A stretch of DNA of 64,000 nucleotides from Chaenocephalus aceratus (Eukaryota; Chordata; Actinopteri; Perciformes; Channichthyidae), in NCBI GenBank assembly GCA_023974075.1, contig CM043785.1, forward strand, positions 19,937,169 to 20,001,168, given 5' to 3'. The translations under genes and the position numbers were made by a program. Each line of letters begins with the position of its first letter. Position 1 is the first letter of the stretch. Positions 1 to 12,323 of the stretch are shown here, piece by piece. Below the pieces are notes generated by a model. That model did no database searches. It was given only the letters and a program-made list of their open reading frames with translations, and was not told where the DNA came from.

Positions 1-185
1 AATTCAGGCATTTAGCAGACGCCTTATTCAAAAGTGACTTACAATGACTAATTACAGGGACATTCTCCCTGGAGTAACCGAGGGCTAAGTGCCAAACTCA
101 AGGGCACACTAGTAGTGGTGTTCCAGGCAGGATTTGAACTCGCAACCTTCCGATCATCAGCCCACCTCACTATCCATTAGACCAG
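1..185 (-). repeat. Dispersed SINE-like repeat with tRNA-like B box
   Basis: The segment has the look of a common fish interspersed repeat: a 'gcatttagcagacgcc' start, a 'cagggacattctccctggagtaac' middle and a 'ggatttgaactcgcaaccttcc ... ccattagacca' end. The last part resembles the reverse complement of a tRNA B box and acceptor region, so the tRNA-like head would read on the minus strand. It is cut by the left window edge. The family name was not determined. Confidence 0.6.
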
Positions 186-964
186 AAAAAAAAAAAAAAA
201 ATAATAATAATATATATTTTTTTTTTATGAGATCCATTTGTGGCGGATGATATTTAATTGTGGCGACCCGCCACAAATAAATCAATGTATGGGAAACACT
301 GAATAACCACTTGTATGGCAACTCATGAGTTATGGAAATAGTGAAAATGTTAAAGAACATAAAAATGAGACACTGGTCAATTGAGACTTAGCTGAAAAAC
401 TTTGACACACATTCTCCTGGGATGTTTATACATGTTTAAAGGCTAAAGTATATTAACATCATTCATAAGTTTACCATATAGCATTTTGCTGAGATCCGGT
501 TTATTTAGCATTTCTACATTTCTTATTGCTGTCAATAAGTTGACCGTGAATTGGGTTGAATACAGTCTATGGTTGAAATACACATTTGCGTTTCTTTGCA
601 GTTAATGAAATGTGTGTATCATGTCACCTGCATGCTAAGCACAGACATATGCGATTTAGTAGAACATGTAATACTAAACACAGGAACCTCAATGACACAT
701 TACTTTAAAAGACCACTAAAGGTAGCTAAACTCCAGACGGTGGCTTTAAAAGCATTTCAATGTAGGGACAGATTGAATAATTTGTCTATATCTACGAATG
801 AACATTGTCTCCATATGTAAAAGTCTTTATTGCAGCTGATTTATAACCCAAGATGTTGATGAGTAGCATCCCACAGAGTTCAAACAGTCAATCAGTGCTG
901 GTTGCCTCACTGCTATTTAATATAATTAGATATAATGCAGCCTTATTGAGCAATGAAACCTGAG

Positions 965-1012
<48 letters not shown>

Positions 1013-1131
1013 CATGCATGCTGTGTGCAGATATGGTGGTTTCCTCTTGTTGGTGTGACAGCTCTTAAGCCTCACACATGAAAGACAGACAGGGAAGTTT
1101 TATTTCACCTCTTCTCAAAGCAAGCGTGTGA

Positions 1132-1168
<37 letters not shown>

Positions 1169-1927
1169 CGTGCGTGTGCGCGCGCGTGCGTGCGTGCGTG
1201 TGTGTGTGTGTATGACCGTGTTCTCAGCTGGGAGAGGTGTAGACATCGCCGATGAGTTGCCAGATTTTCAAAACATGGCTTCACAAAAACATCCTCCTCT
1301 CTGCTTCTTTTATCTGTTTCTCTTTTATGAAACATGTAGCTGTTAGTGCAAACACAAAGAATTAATCCTTATACACACACGCAGACGCAGACAGCGCTCA
1401 GCTGGTCTGAATATTTCTGGATTAAAGCTTCTCTGTCAGCATCTCAACCTGATTACATGCACACATTGTTTGGCCTCTTGGGGGGAGCAAAAATAAACTG
1501 TGAACATCAATTTGACATACTGTACATATATACAACATTTTTGAGTTGTGTTGGATGTTAACTACAACGAAAGATCTGCCCTAACAAGGCTAAAGTGTAG
1601 TGTATGTACATTGAAATCGTAGTGATAATTGTATTATTCAATGGGCTTGCTCCTACCAGTCACAGCTGTGTTGGTACACAGACAGAAACACACACTCAGA
1701 TAGAAGGTATCAGGTCATGTCTATTGTGTATTGTGTCACCGCTTCCTCACCGATGATTTCTCTTTAAATGGAGAGACACCTTAACAAAGAAAGGTAAGGT
1801 GCCGTGATGACAGTATGCATACCGGAGGCGTGACGCCATGTAGAGGTGACAGACAATATTTGAAAAAGCATTTGAGTGTCTGCGTGAGAATAAATTAAAG
1901 CTGTGTTTGAGTGCTCGTCTTATAGGC

Positions 1928-2029
1928 ACCGTAGCAGCTGAACTTATGAACAGATACAGACAGTTACTATGGCAATAGATACAGATGAGGCACTGTAGAA
2001 CCATTAAAAACGCAAATGCACACGCAAAT

Positions 2030-2036
<7 letters not shown>
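1928..2036 (+). repeat. Duplicated microsatellite-flanking block, copy 1
   Basis: About 107 bp, starting 'accgtagcagctgaac' and ending just inside a (CA)n tract, recur almost identically at 4608-4715. Only a few substitutions and small indels separate the copies. Both copies lead into a CA repeat. Confidence 0.85.
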
Positions 2037-2113
<77 letters not shown>

Positions 2114-2211
2114 ACACACACACACATGTTGTTATCAGAAGATCAGGATATGAGTGATCACTGCCTTTCTAAGCCAGGGAGTTTCCTTTCCTCTCTGCGG
2201 CTCTATTAAAT

Positions 2212-2274
<63 letters not shown>

Positions 2275-2338
2275 CGCGTGCGTGCGTGCGTGTGTGTGTG
2301 TGTGTGGTGTGTGTGTGTGTGGTGTGTGTGTGTGTGTG
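2031..2338. repeat. Paired (CA)n and (TG)n microsatellites
   Basis: A (CA)n tract at 2031-2126 is followed about 90 bp later by a (TG)n tract with CG-containing interruptions at 2214-2338. The two tracts are inverted complements and could pair as a hairpin. Open frames in this stretch encode only Thr-His or Cys-Val repeats and are artefacts. Confidence 0.95.
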
Positions 2339-4213
2339 CTCTTCACCACTTCCAAGCAGCTTTGACCTGCCTGAGATAAACCCTCGTCACCTCAGGTTGT
2401 TCTGAGATATACCTCAATTACACACTCAAGAGCGCAGGCAAGCACATGCACTCACACACATTCACACACACACACCCTCTCTTTCTCACCAGAGAAGCAG
2501 CGTATCATATTTGTACCCTTCATTGATGATCTTTGGAAGTGAAAGAAAGCAGTGTTCACTCATCAAGAGCCCCATTCAGAGATTCTGTCACTTGTCATAT
2601 CACGAGACAAAGCTGTAAAGGACACTGCAGTGACATGCTTCAACACCGCGACTAAGACTCAAGAGGGCAGCGCCTCTGACCTGCCGACAGGCGGGGCGTC
2701 ACGCGCATCGCCGAACATAAAATAACATTTAAAAGCTGAAAAGTATTACTGAAAAGCACTACTGGATACTGAAATCAATCATTAGATCATGACTCTCAAT
2801 AATAAAGCAGTTGTGCAAAGCTCATATTAAGCATATAACATAGGTTAAGTACTTTGTAGCATTACAACGATAGAAGGGTTCCCAGCTCTGCAAATGGCCG
2901 TTTCTGTGATGTAAACAAGGTTTGAGACCACTGACAAATGTAGACATAAATATAATGTAAGGTGAACATACATTTAAAGTGAAACTCAGACCCCATCTTG
3001 TTTAGGGTGAGCTGGAACAGAGTTGCAGACATGAGCATTTCTTTAATAAAGCAAATTTGTGTTTTGGGGCTGGTTTAATTAAATGGACTTGACCTAAGTA
3101 ACAAACACTTTAGAATTGACTTGAAGCTCAAACGCACTCAACTGAAGCGGCGAAAGAAGAACACTGTTGGTCCACTGACAACACAAGAAGCCTCACGTCG
3201 CCTGCGTCTTTGCAAGTAGTGTGTCACTGGCTGCACACAAGTCAGTGCAAAGACCACAGCTAACGCAGTATGTGCGCTTAACAGCAAATCTGCCGCAAGG
3301 GCCCACTTGTGCCAGGCAGCAATGAGTAGACTGCAAACAGGAAGACTGTTTTTTGGGAAAGCAAAAACCCTACCACACAAAGTAATATCTAATATTTATT
3401 TATAACTGACAGTGACTGTAGTGTCTATGCATTGAATGTGCACAGGTCTACGTGTGATTTACACACAGATCAGCATTTGGAAAACCTGAAGCATTGTGAC
3501 TTACTGTCTGACTTGCCCAAGTTATCTTAGACTGGATCTGATATTTGAACTTAGGCGCCTGTGACTTGCACATGCCTCAGCTGAATTAAAAGCAGATCTG
3601 GATTTAATGACTAAAAACTGGTACTTAATTGTTAAAAGAAACATTTTCCCCTGAAGCTTCTCTGCAACATATTACGTAAAGAACGTTAGAACACCCAGCT
3701 ACAATGCCTAAACTATGCACGACATTGGCCTCATCAGTTTGTTCCTGTTTCAACGCTCTTGCTCCATTTTGTCCCCCAGAGAGGCTGAAGGCAGGCCGAT
3801 CCTGCCCAGCTGTAGTGCGCTGAGTCTGGACATGTCAGGGCATGTACACCCCCCAAACATCCACGCAACTGGTGATTTATCTGTGTGTTACGGCTGTGTG
3901 CTTTAATCGCTAGAAAGAAACACACAATCAGTCTCACACACAGACAGTGACAGGTGGGGTTTGCGTACAGAACATGCATGTGTGTGTGGGAGATTTCAGT
4001 CGCAGTGTGTGTTTATTGCAGAGAATGTGTGCAAGCTTGCAAGAGTGTGAATGTATCGCTAGACTGATGCTTGAAGTCAGGTGGGCAGGCACATCTAGGG
4101 TCCCCTTTGAAAATGTGTGTATGCACACACACGCACACACACCAGCTGTTTCTCTCTTTGATGTCTCTACTTTTTCCATCCTACCCGCAGTACATGCATC
4201 CCTCTATCTCTCT

Positions 4214-4275
<62 letters not shown>

Positions 4276-4607
4276 TATTTATCCTCACTGTAGACCTCCA
4301 TATAATGTTGTATATGCTCATTGTGCTCACATGTCTGGGTTTCAGTGTTCTGCGATTTTCTGACCTGACAAACCATATTAAACGTCACTGTTAAGAGTGT
4401 CAGTCCGAAATGTTCTTGCTGAAATATAAATCCACCAAAATGCTTCAAATAAAGATTTTTGTTTTTGGTTACTGGGATCCCCACTTTTTCTGGGATTGCA
4501 TGCATAAAATACGTGTTGTCATGATGACAAATATTTGTAATTATATTGAGAAATGTCCTACTAAGAACAGCATACTTTGGTTTCACACACACACATTCAC
4601 ACGCTCA

Positions 4608-4715
4608 CACCGTAGCAGCTGAACTTATGAACGGATACAGACAGTTACTATGGCAATAGATACAGATGAGGCACTGTAGAACCATTACAACGTGCAAATG
4701 CACACGCAAATGTAC
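4608..4715 (+). repeat. Duplicated microsatellite-flanking block, copy 2
   Basis: This is the second copy of the block at 1928-2036, in the same orientation and again ending in a CA repeat. The spacing of about 2.7 kb and the near identity point to a local duplication, or to a dispersed repeat with a CA tail. Confidence 0.85.
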
Positions 4716-5462
4716 ACACACACACACACACACACCAGCACACACGCACACACACTCACACACACACCTGTCCATATGCCAGTCAGGTATGGTAATTATT
4801 GTTTGGATTCAGTGCTTTTGCAGTAGGTGTGTGTCTGCAGTAAAATGTAAAGAACAATGCAGAAATCTACACGTCTCTTTTTTCAAAAATGTCAGCGCTT
4901 TTGTTACAAGTGGGACACACTGGCGCTAAAAAATGGATCAGTTTCATAAACAATATATTTTAATAAGCACACTCACACAACGTGGTATGTGAGCTTTTGA
5001 GTTCACTTTCTCTAAAAGGCTTTTTTTCTTCTTGCGAAATGTCATCATTGTTGAGCATTTGCATTAGGCTGCTAAAAGGGTGGAACCTAAATTCAGCCTG
5101 ACCTTGGCCTTATCGGCATTAACTCGATTTCTCATTCCACATTTAGGTGAATTTTTGTATTTTATTGTCTGTTTCAAATACAGTACAGCTGTTTAAAGGG
5201 TGGCTTCAACCACATGTGCTTTTCCAGTTCAAAGTTGTTTTCGCTCTAGCAGCCATGACGTTTCTATTATAGTTTGAGAGGATAGCCATCGTTCTGCTGC
5301 TGCATCTTATTGGCTTGTTTCTGGCAATTTGTGGTTCTCTTAGAAGAGACTAAAGTTTTCAGTGGTAAAAAAAGAATATTACTTTATATTTCCTCACATG
5401 ATTTTTTACATGCAAGTACATGCAGCACCAGCCTCGGGTATGCAGCTAGAAGCTTATAAGTA

Positions 5463-5497
<35 letters not shown>

Positions 5498-7289
5498 GAA
5501 TTATGTAGTAATTGTTTTTCTATATGCTGTCATGTATGAGATTTAACCTATAAGCAAAAAATGTATCATTATAGGTGGATTATTGAAACAGCATTTGTAA
5601 AGGAATGACTCTGTCCTAAGCTTTTTGATCTTTTTGTTAGCGGTTTCTCAGCATAGTTTCTGTGAATCAGTGCATTCAAAGCAACTGCATGGGAAACAAA
5701 GGACTGTGTTTCTGGAGCCTCAGATCATCAAAAAGCTCAGTTTTAACCCAACATTTTCCTATGTTGTAATCTTCTCCTAACCATCTTGCCTTCACCTTGG
5801 AGCCATTAGGACCTTCTAGTGTTACCTGGCCTGTCTGTGGCCCAGCGGAGCCCCAGCCTTTGTCCAGGCCCGGGCAGCAGGTGAATAGGATGCCCATACG
5901 AGGGGGCCTCTCAGCCCAGTTACACCTGATACCTGGCTCAAGCCCCCACAACAACACCCACCCAAGAAACCCTCCAAAGTCCCTACTGGACCCCTAAAGC
6001 CCCCAACTCCTCCTCCTCTTGTCTGCCTGCCAGCTGGCTTTTCCGTCACAGACACCCACCGAGAATGAAGGATGTTATTGTTGACGGTATTGGCAGCTTT
6101 TCCCCCCACTGAGTGTATGTTATGTGTATGTTCTCAGTTCTCTTTTTCTGTAGAGGTTATGTGGGCTCTGTCTGAGCCTCATATATTTGTGTGAACTCTG
6201 TGTTCACCTTTGAAGTTCTCTATCATGCATCTCCTCGCCCCCTCCACCCCTCCCAGTCTCCCCTCCGCTGCTTTGATTCCCTTTCTTGTTACGGGGAGTT
6301 GGCTGATCCACAGATAATGCCACTCAGTCTCTACTATGCTACATGTTACTGAGAGCTTAGAAGGTTCAGGTGCAGAGCAAATGGAGAACTTTTTTTTCAC
6401 CTTGTGCAATTTGTATTCAGTTTTACCTAGTATAGGACATTTTGGATAATACTCCTCCTTAATATATGAGTACAGAAAAGGGATGAATGGTTGGAAAGCT
6501 GTCCCATTAAGTGTGTTTGCACTGGATCATTGGTGTGCTTTCTCTCTCCACAAACTGTCTATTGCTCCCACTTTTTACTTGCATGTCACCAACGTGCTGA
6601 AATAGCACGGTCGCTTTAAAGGCGTGCAGGTGGATTAAAACAAGCATCACATTTGCATGCTGATGATAGTTTGACTGGACTGGCTTAAGGACAATAAAAT
6701 GAAACCTTTTCATTGCTTTTTACTGCACCCACAAACAATCGTAACAGGAGCAACTTCATTATATTGTATTGACATCCTGTTTACTTTTTCGGACCATTTA
6801 TGTTCTGCCCTGAACACTGCGCAGTTTAGAGGGTATGCAATCCTAGATGTAGATTTAAATCGAAAAGGATTGCAGAACATCTGCTCACCCTGTCATTCTT
6901 AAACGATATTAAAAAAACAAAACATTTCTACTGTTGTTGACGAAACATTTAGTAACTGTTCTGCAGGCTTGGATTGGATCACACTATCTTCACAAGTAGA
7001 TGGAGTTTGGCGACACTGCAATTGTAAGTTCACACTTGACCTTGGAAACAACAAAACAAACTCACCACAGGATTCATTTGGCAGCTGTCCTGAAGTTTCT
7101 AGCTGACAGTGTTGAAGAGCATCCTGCAGCGTTTTCTATCAGCGGTGTCCATGTCATTTCTGGGGGGAAAAGGGCAATAATTTAGTTTTGCTGATATAGG
7201 CTTAGTTTGTCGGGGGACATCTTACTTCTTCTGTACTCTCATGTTCCGATTAACCCAGCTTCCCCAAATGTATTTCTTTTTGGTGTCTA

Positions 7290-7740
7290 TATACGCTGGG
7301 ATCAGGAGTCATGGATGATCCTGCAGTCCTGTGTCCTGGATCACAGGCCCTGGATCTTGAGTCGTGGCTGTGGTCCTGGATCATAGGTCCTGGATGGATA
7401 TCCTCGTGGATTCATCTTCCTATTATACACACATGCATTTCCAAACATCTGGACTACCTATGTTGCAAATGTATTATCTTTTCAATTTACACACGGCATC
7501 TATTGCACGTCTGTCCGTCCTGGGAGAGGGATCCCTCCTCTGTTGCTCTCCCTGAGGTTTCTCCCATGTTTCCCTTTAAACTGTGGGTTTTCTCCGGAAG
7601 TTTTTCCTTGTACGATGAGAAGGTCTAAGGACAGAGGGTGTCGTATTGTCATACTGATATTCTGTACACACTGTGAAGACCACTGAGACAAATGTAACAT
7701 TTGTGATATTGGGCTATATAAATAAACATTGATTGATTGA
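7290..7740 (+). repeat. Dispersed retroposon-like repeat with ATTG tail
   Basis: The segment contains the fish-repeat landmarks 'gtccgtcctgggagagggatcc', 'ctccctgaggtttct', 'aagtttttccttgt' and 'gatattgggctatataaat', and it ends in an ATTG-type tail. The tail places the 3' end at about 7738 on the plus strand. No protein-coding capacity was seen. Confidence 0.7.
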
Positions 7741-8084
7741 ATAACTGGTTATATTATAACATATAAAATAAATACATTTGAGCAACATAGGTATTAAATG
7801 TTTGCTGCATTTTTTTTAAATGCTGTTTTTAATATACAATTATAACAAGGCACAATTCTGAGGGGATAAAACCCCTAAAATTAAATTTAGAAAAGGTTTT
7901 GCAAACTCAAGAACAATGTTTTCTTATAAATCCAGGTTTTACGAGACAGTAGTCAGTAGTAGTCAGTGCATGTTTTTTTATTTTTATTTTACAAATTGTA
8001 CGGTGTCCTTGGGTGTCATGAAAGGCGCCTAAAAATAAAATGTATTATTATTATTATTAAAAGGGAAGATTTTATATTACAATG

Positions 8085-8515
8085 ACATCTAGAAGAAGAA
8101 GAAGATTCAACTTATTGTCCTACACATGCTCCCCGGGCGCCGTACATAATGGCAGCCCACTGCTCCTAACACTAGGATTCTACTGTAGGCTATTTTTATT
8201 ATATGTACAGCATTTGGCTCGACCAAAAATCGTTTATAAATGTGCTATATAAATAAAGCTTGATTTGATTTGATTACGTAGTACAGGTACTATGTAACAA
8301 AACGGTTTCTCTGCATTTGACCCATCCTAGTGTTAGGAGCAGTGGGCTGCCATTATGTACGGCGCCCGGGGAGCAGTGTAGGGAACGGTGCCTTGCTCAG
8401 GGACACCTCGGTAGCACTTGGTCTTTCCAGGACTTAAACTGTTGACCTTCCAGTTGCCAAGCCAAGTTCCTATGGACTTCGCCACCACCGCCTGTAAACA
8501 GCATGCCTACACATT
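8085..8515. repeat. Dispersed repeat with 58-bp inverted arms
   Basis: An arm at 8118-8177 (centre 'ccccgggcgccgtac') is repeated in inverted orientation at 8325-8382 with few mismatches. Outside the right arm is a 'gtgccttgctcagggacacc' segment typical of fish SINE-like repeats. Between the arms, 8211-8275 resembles a retroposon 3' tail ending in repeated TTGAT. The whole may be two insertions of the same repeat in opposite orientation. Confidence 0.7.
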
Positions 8516-8519
8516 TCCT

Positions 8520-9720
8520 TGCAATTACACATGAGGTGCTCTGCAGGGGTCCCAGCGGCCCCCTCAACCACCTCCCAATGACTTTCGTGCCCCCGGTCGC
8601 CGGCTTTCTAGGCAGCCTCGTGCCTCAGAGCCTTCCTGGTGCCCCCTAAGGGGCTCCGGAGGCTTTTCCCAGCAGCAGTTCAGCTACTGGGCTGCCTGTA
8701 CTTCCGACCCGTGGGTGGTTTCCACCCTAACCCAGGGATACGAATTGCAGTTCCGACGCCGGCCCCTAGCCTTCGGCCGGGTCAGAATGATAGTTATCAG
8801 CGATCCGGCGAAGGCCTTAGCTCTGGCCCAAGAGTTGTCCGTCCTCTTGGCCAAGGGCACAATCGAGCCAGTAGACCCTCTGCTTCAGTCCGGGGGGTTC
8901 TACTCTTGTGAGCAAGAAAGTCGGCGGATTCCGTCCAGTCTTGGACCTCAGAGGAATCAACAGACACCCTTCGTGTTGTCGCACAGGGGAAGTGGTTCGC
9001 AGCCATGGACTTGAGGGACGCCTATTTCCACGTGCCAATTGCATCCCATCACCGGAAGTTCTTGAGGTTCGCCTTTCAGGGCCGACACTATCAGTTTCGG
9101 GTGCTTCCCTTTGGTCTCTCCCTCTCTCCAAGGGTGTTCACCAGGGTCGTGGCGGCAGCTCTCGCACTCCTGCAGGCGCAAAGGCGTGAAGGTCCTGCTG
9201 TATCTAGGCGACTGGCTGAAACCCAGAGTGGCCCAGGATACGGCGCGCCTCTTATCTCACGTAGCCCGGTTGGCCTAACAGTAAACACTGGGAAGAGTTG
9301 CCTGGACCCTTCCCAACTGGTCACTTACTTGGGGATGGTCCTAGATTCGGTCGCCATGAGGGCCTACCTGACACCTCGTTGTGTGGATGACATTTCCCAC
9401 CTTCTTCCCATCTTCAGGCTGGGCAAGATGGTGCCTTACATCCAGTTCCTCCGGCTCTTGGGCAGACTGACGGCTGCCTCAGCCGTTGTGCCCTTAGGCC
9501 TGATGTCGCTGCGCCCCATGCAGATGTGGCTGAACGGCCTTGCCCAAATCAACCACCAGGGGGGCACCAGGTTCGCACAGCTGCTCCGGGTTTCACAGAG
9601 CCTCTTGTCTTGGGCGCTCCCCCGCCTGGCCAGTCTGCGGGCAGTCTTTCTACGAGGAGACCAGAATCAGGTCGCAGATTGCATTGCTCTGTCGCCACCA
9701 TTTTAGAGTTCCTGCAGTAC
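8520..9720 (+). pseudogene. DIRS-like retrotransposon: decayed reverse transcriptase/RNase H
   Basis: The plus strand encodes pieces of a DIRS1-type reverse transcriptase in changing frames. A pre-RT segment (8715-8905) contains a 'GTIEPV' motif. Then come 'GGFRPVLDLRGIN' (about 8920-8960), 'DLRDAYFHVPI' (9008-9040), 'FRVLPFGLSLSP' (about 9100-9130) and a connection region to about 9540. The usual catalytic YLDD reads YLGD at about 9201-9212, so one metal-binding Asp is lost. Frame changes occur near 8905, 8970-9005, 9183 and 9275. A shortened RNase H-like end ('GDQNQVAD' at about 9660) is followed by the recombinase. No gag-like ORF is visible, so the element is 5'-truncated. It cannot encode an active polymerase. 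Confidence 0.85.
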
Positions 9721-10571
9721 CTTCTGGATAGTGGGCGTTCTCACTCCACTTTGAAGGTGTAATGGCTGCTATCTCTGCCCGACATGTTGGAGTCGACGGC
9801 GCCACGGTGGGGGGCCACAGGTTGGTGTCCCTCTTTCTGAGAGGGGCTCTAGGGCAGCGTCCCCCTAGTATCCCAAGGGCTCCGGCTTGGGACCTGCCCC
9901 TAGTGCTGGATGCCCTATCATCTCCTCCCTTCGAGCCCCTGGCCCAGGTGGGGCTTGAGTGACTGTCCTTGAAGGCAGCATTTCTGCTTGTCATAACCTC
10001 AGGGAAGCGAGTTGGAGAGCTACATGCCCTCTCTGTGAGCGATACATGCCTGAGGTGGAACTCCGATGGCTCGGGTGTTGCCCTCTGGCTGAATGTGGCG
10101 TTCCTGCCCAAGGTGCTTCCACTAGCCCACTCCAATCAGCCTATCCAGCTGGGACGCTTTAACATTCCACAGGAGAGTGGCACGTTCGAGTTGCTGGGCC
10201 CTGTGCGTGCCCTAAGGGCGTATATTGATGCTACGGCCTATTTACGGCAGTCAGAGCAGCTCTTCGTTTGCCATGGCGGCACTAGGAAGGGTCGTGCTCT
10301 CTCTAAGCAGCGGCTGTCCCACTGGGTTGTCGATGCCATCTCGCATGCCTATTGGGCCATGGCCGCCCCCCCGCCATCAGGGGTGAGATACCACTCTATG
10401 AGGAGCATCTCAACATATTGGGCTGCCCTAAGAGGGGTGCCCCTGGAGACCATCTGCGCCGCGGCATCGTGGGCGTCTTCTGGCACATTCTCCAGGTTCT
10501 ACCGGGTCAATGTCGCTACTCCTCACCCTTTGGGCGTGGTCCTGTTGCCGAGCTCCGCTGCTTCCAGCTAG
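9690..10571 (+). pseudogene. DIRS-like tyrosine recombinase, catalytic part intact
   Basis: A 200-codon open frame at 9969-10571 matches the C-terminal catalytic domain of DIRS-element tyrosine recombinases. These enzymes integrate a circular DNA intermediate in place of a DDE integrase. The expected residues are present: Arg in 'SGKRVGEL' (10008), His-x-x-Arg in 'YHSMRS' (10392-10403) and the nucleophile Tyr in 'SRFYRVN' (10500-10502). The N-terminal part (about 9690-9962) is in other frames and ends with a TGA just before 9963, at a place where a Trp codon is plausible. The catalytic half is therefore well preserved while the upstream half is broken. The AUG at 9969 is only the first Met after that stop. 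Confidence 0.85.
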
Positions 10572-10616
10572 GTAAGTAAGTGCTTGGATTCTTCATCACA
10601 TTGTTGATATAAGTCA

Positions 10617-10937
10617 TCCAGTATTAAAGCACTGCCTCTGGCGGTCAGGGACTAATTAGAACGATAGTTATGTCTGTAACCACGGTTCTATGAGTCCAGG
10701 ATGACCGCCAGAGTATCCTGTCACTCAGAATTATTGTGTGCCCGTGAGAAGATTCTGGGAACAGATCCTCTGACGACACCGGCAGATATAGCCGGTGTCA
10801 CGTGGGTCACAGGTGACTTTGTTGTTATTGGTACTCGAGCTGCGCATGCGCGCGATGGACATATCCAGTGCTAAAGCACCGCCTCTGGCGGTCATCCGGG
10901 ACTCATAGGACTGTAGTTACAGATGTAACTATCTTAT
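10617..10937. repeat. DIRS terminal region: inverted and direct repeats
   Basis: A 35-bp arm at 10663-10697 is repeated in inverted orientation at 10899-10933 with about 4-5 mismatches. A 29-bp unit, 'ccagtattaaagcactgcc...', at 10619-10647 recurs directly at 10865-10893, and part of it ('gaccgccagag') also appears inverted at about 10702. Inverted terminal repeats plus an internal complementary region are characteristic of DIRS elements. The recombinase ORF stops about 45 bp upstream, consistent with this being the 3' terminus. Confidence 0.8.
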
Positions 10938-10939
10938 AA

Positions 10940-11461
10940 ATACTCCAATGTTTATAATTATTGAACTCTTCATGCATACAATTACATTGTTTATAATTCA
11001 CTAGAATGCTTGCTGAAAAGAGGCACAATTATTTTTGTTAAGTGATATCGTTCTTTGTGTTTACAGCAAATAACAACAAATGACCAACAATCTGGTCATT
11101 ATATGACACACTTCTGTAGAACCTGGACAAAGTGTTTGTACGTCTTCTTTCTCCTTGCTTCATAAGGAATTGTATGATCTTAATTCAATTCAACTTTGTA
11201 TCTGCTTCTATGTCTTCTGAACTTTTTTTGACTCACGATCAAATCAAATTTGTATCGATCTTTCAACACTGTGTGCCATTACACATCTATGTCTGTGTTT
11301 GTGTGCACATGTTACTGTGTGAACGCATGTGTCTGTGGGAAATGATAAATGGCTTATTTCGATTTCTCAGCTGTTGAGCCTTATTCCTGTTCATACAGAC
11401 CAACAACTCGGGCTTTGTCAGCAGAAACAAATCATCTATTAACACACAAACACAAACATAC

Positions 11462-11492
<31 letters not shown>

Positions 11493-12228
11493 CACCAACA
11501 CATTGTGCAGCCTGGTCAGCTGTGAGTATGATGGATTGGACCTGAGGTGTGTCTCGGTTATTGATAGGCAGGTGTTGGAGTGGCGGCATGAAATATTAAT
11601 AGGGTTGAACTAAACGCCAGTCAGGCTAAGAAGAAAGAGAAAGAGACAGGCAGAGAGAAAGAGAGCGATTAGAGATATTGAAATAATGCAATGACAATTA
11701 GCCATGCCTGCTGAGGCATGACAGCGTGTAGCACTTATGATAAGCATTCATATACGTGTGTCTGGGAATTTAAAATATGTCTGATATCAGTGTCAAATTC
11801 ATCCTTTTCTCAATGGAAATTCCCTCCATCTTTGATACATTTCATGTGCACAAACACATATTTAAATATATCTCTCTCCTCACATCCTGTTGTGGTTTTT
11901 TTTCCTCCTCTGCTTTGATATCTGAGAACCGTTGACATACGTGAACAGACAAAGCACACCTTTGTCTTTGCAACACCGCATTAGTGTTTGTCATCATTTT
12001 TTGCAATCTCTTTTGCGTGTGTCCAAGTTCTTCATACCATAATGATATTAACACACTAACACAAACACATATACACACACACACATACTGAAACACAACA
12101 ATTACCATCTCTTGCCAAGGATGTGTCCTCAGTGTTACACTTTAAACAGCAAGGAGGGTTGAAACATCCCTCCACGATCAGATGCAGAGAGGGTATACTA
12201 TGCACACCCTTCTGTGTGTGGTGTGTGT

Positions 12229-12323
<95 letters not shown>

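Larger units (their letters stand above)
186..7280. other. Intergenic region with no supported gene
   Basis: No exon-like reading frame with splice sites or recognisable protein family was found. The region holds (CA)n/(TG)n tracts near 967-1009, 1135-1211, 2031-2126, 2214-2338, 4216-4272 and 4713-4767, and an AT tract at 5460-5495. A locally duplicated block occurs at 1928-2036 and 4608-4715. A GC-richer stretch at about 5740-6060 stands out from its AT-rich surroundings but could not be assigned to any gene. Confidence 0.6.

Noticed and set aside
1105..1346. Open frames on both strands through TG/CA tracts
   Set aside because: They encode only Thr-His or Cys-Val runs produced by the dinucleotide repeat. 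The same applies at 2031-2338, 4071-4394, 12056-12525, 13214-13599, 32558-32914 and 51052-51262.
5676..6109. GC-rich stretch with overlapping 83-95 codon frames
   Set aside because: No splice structure, no recognisable domain and no consistent frame, so not called as a gene. It may be a conserved noncoding element.
8957..10135. Minus-strand frames opposite the DIRS element
   Set aside because: Shadows of the GC-rich plus-strand RT and recombinase coding sequence.
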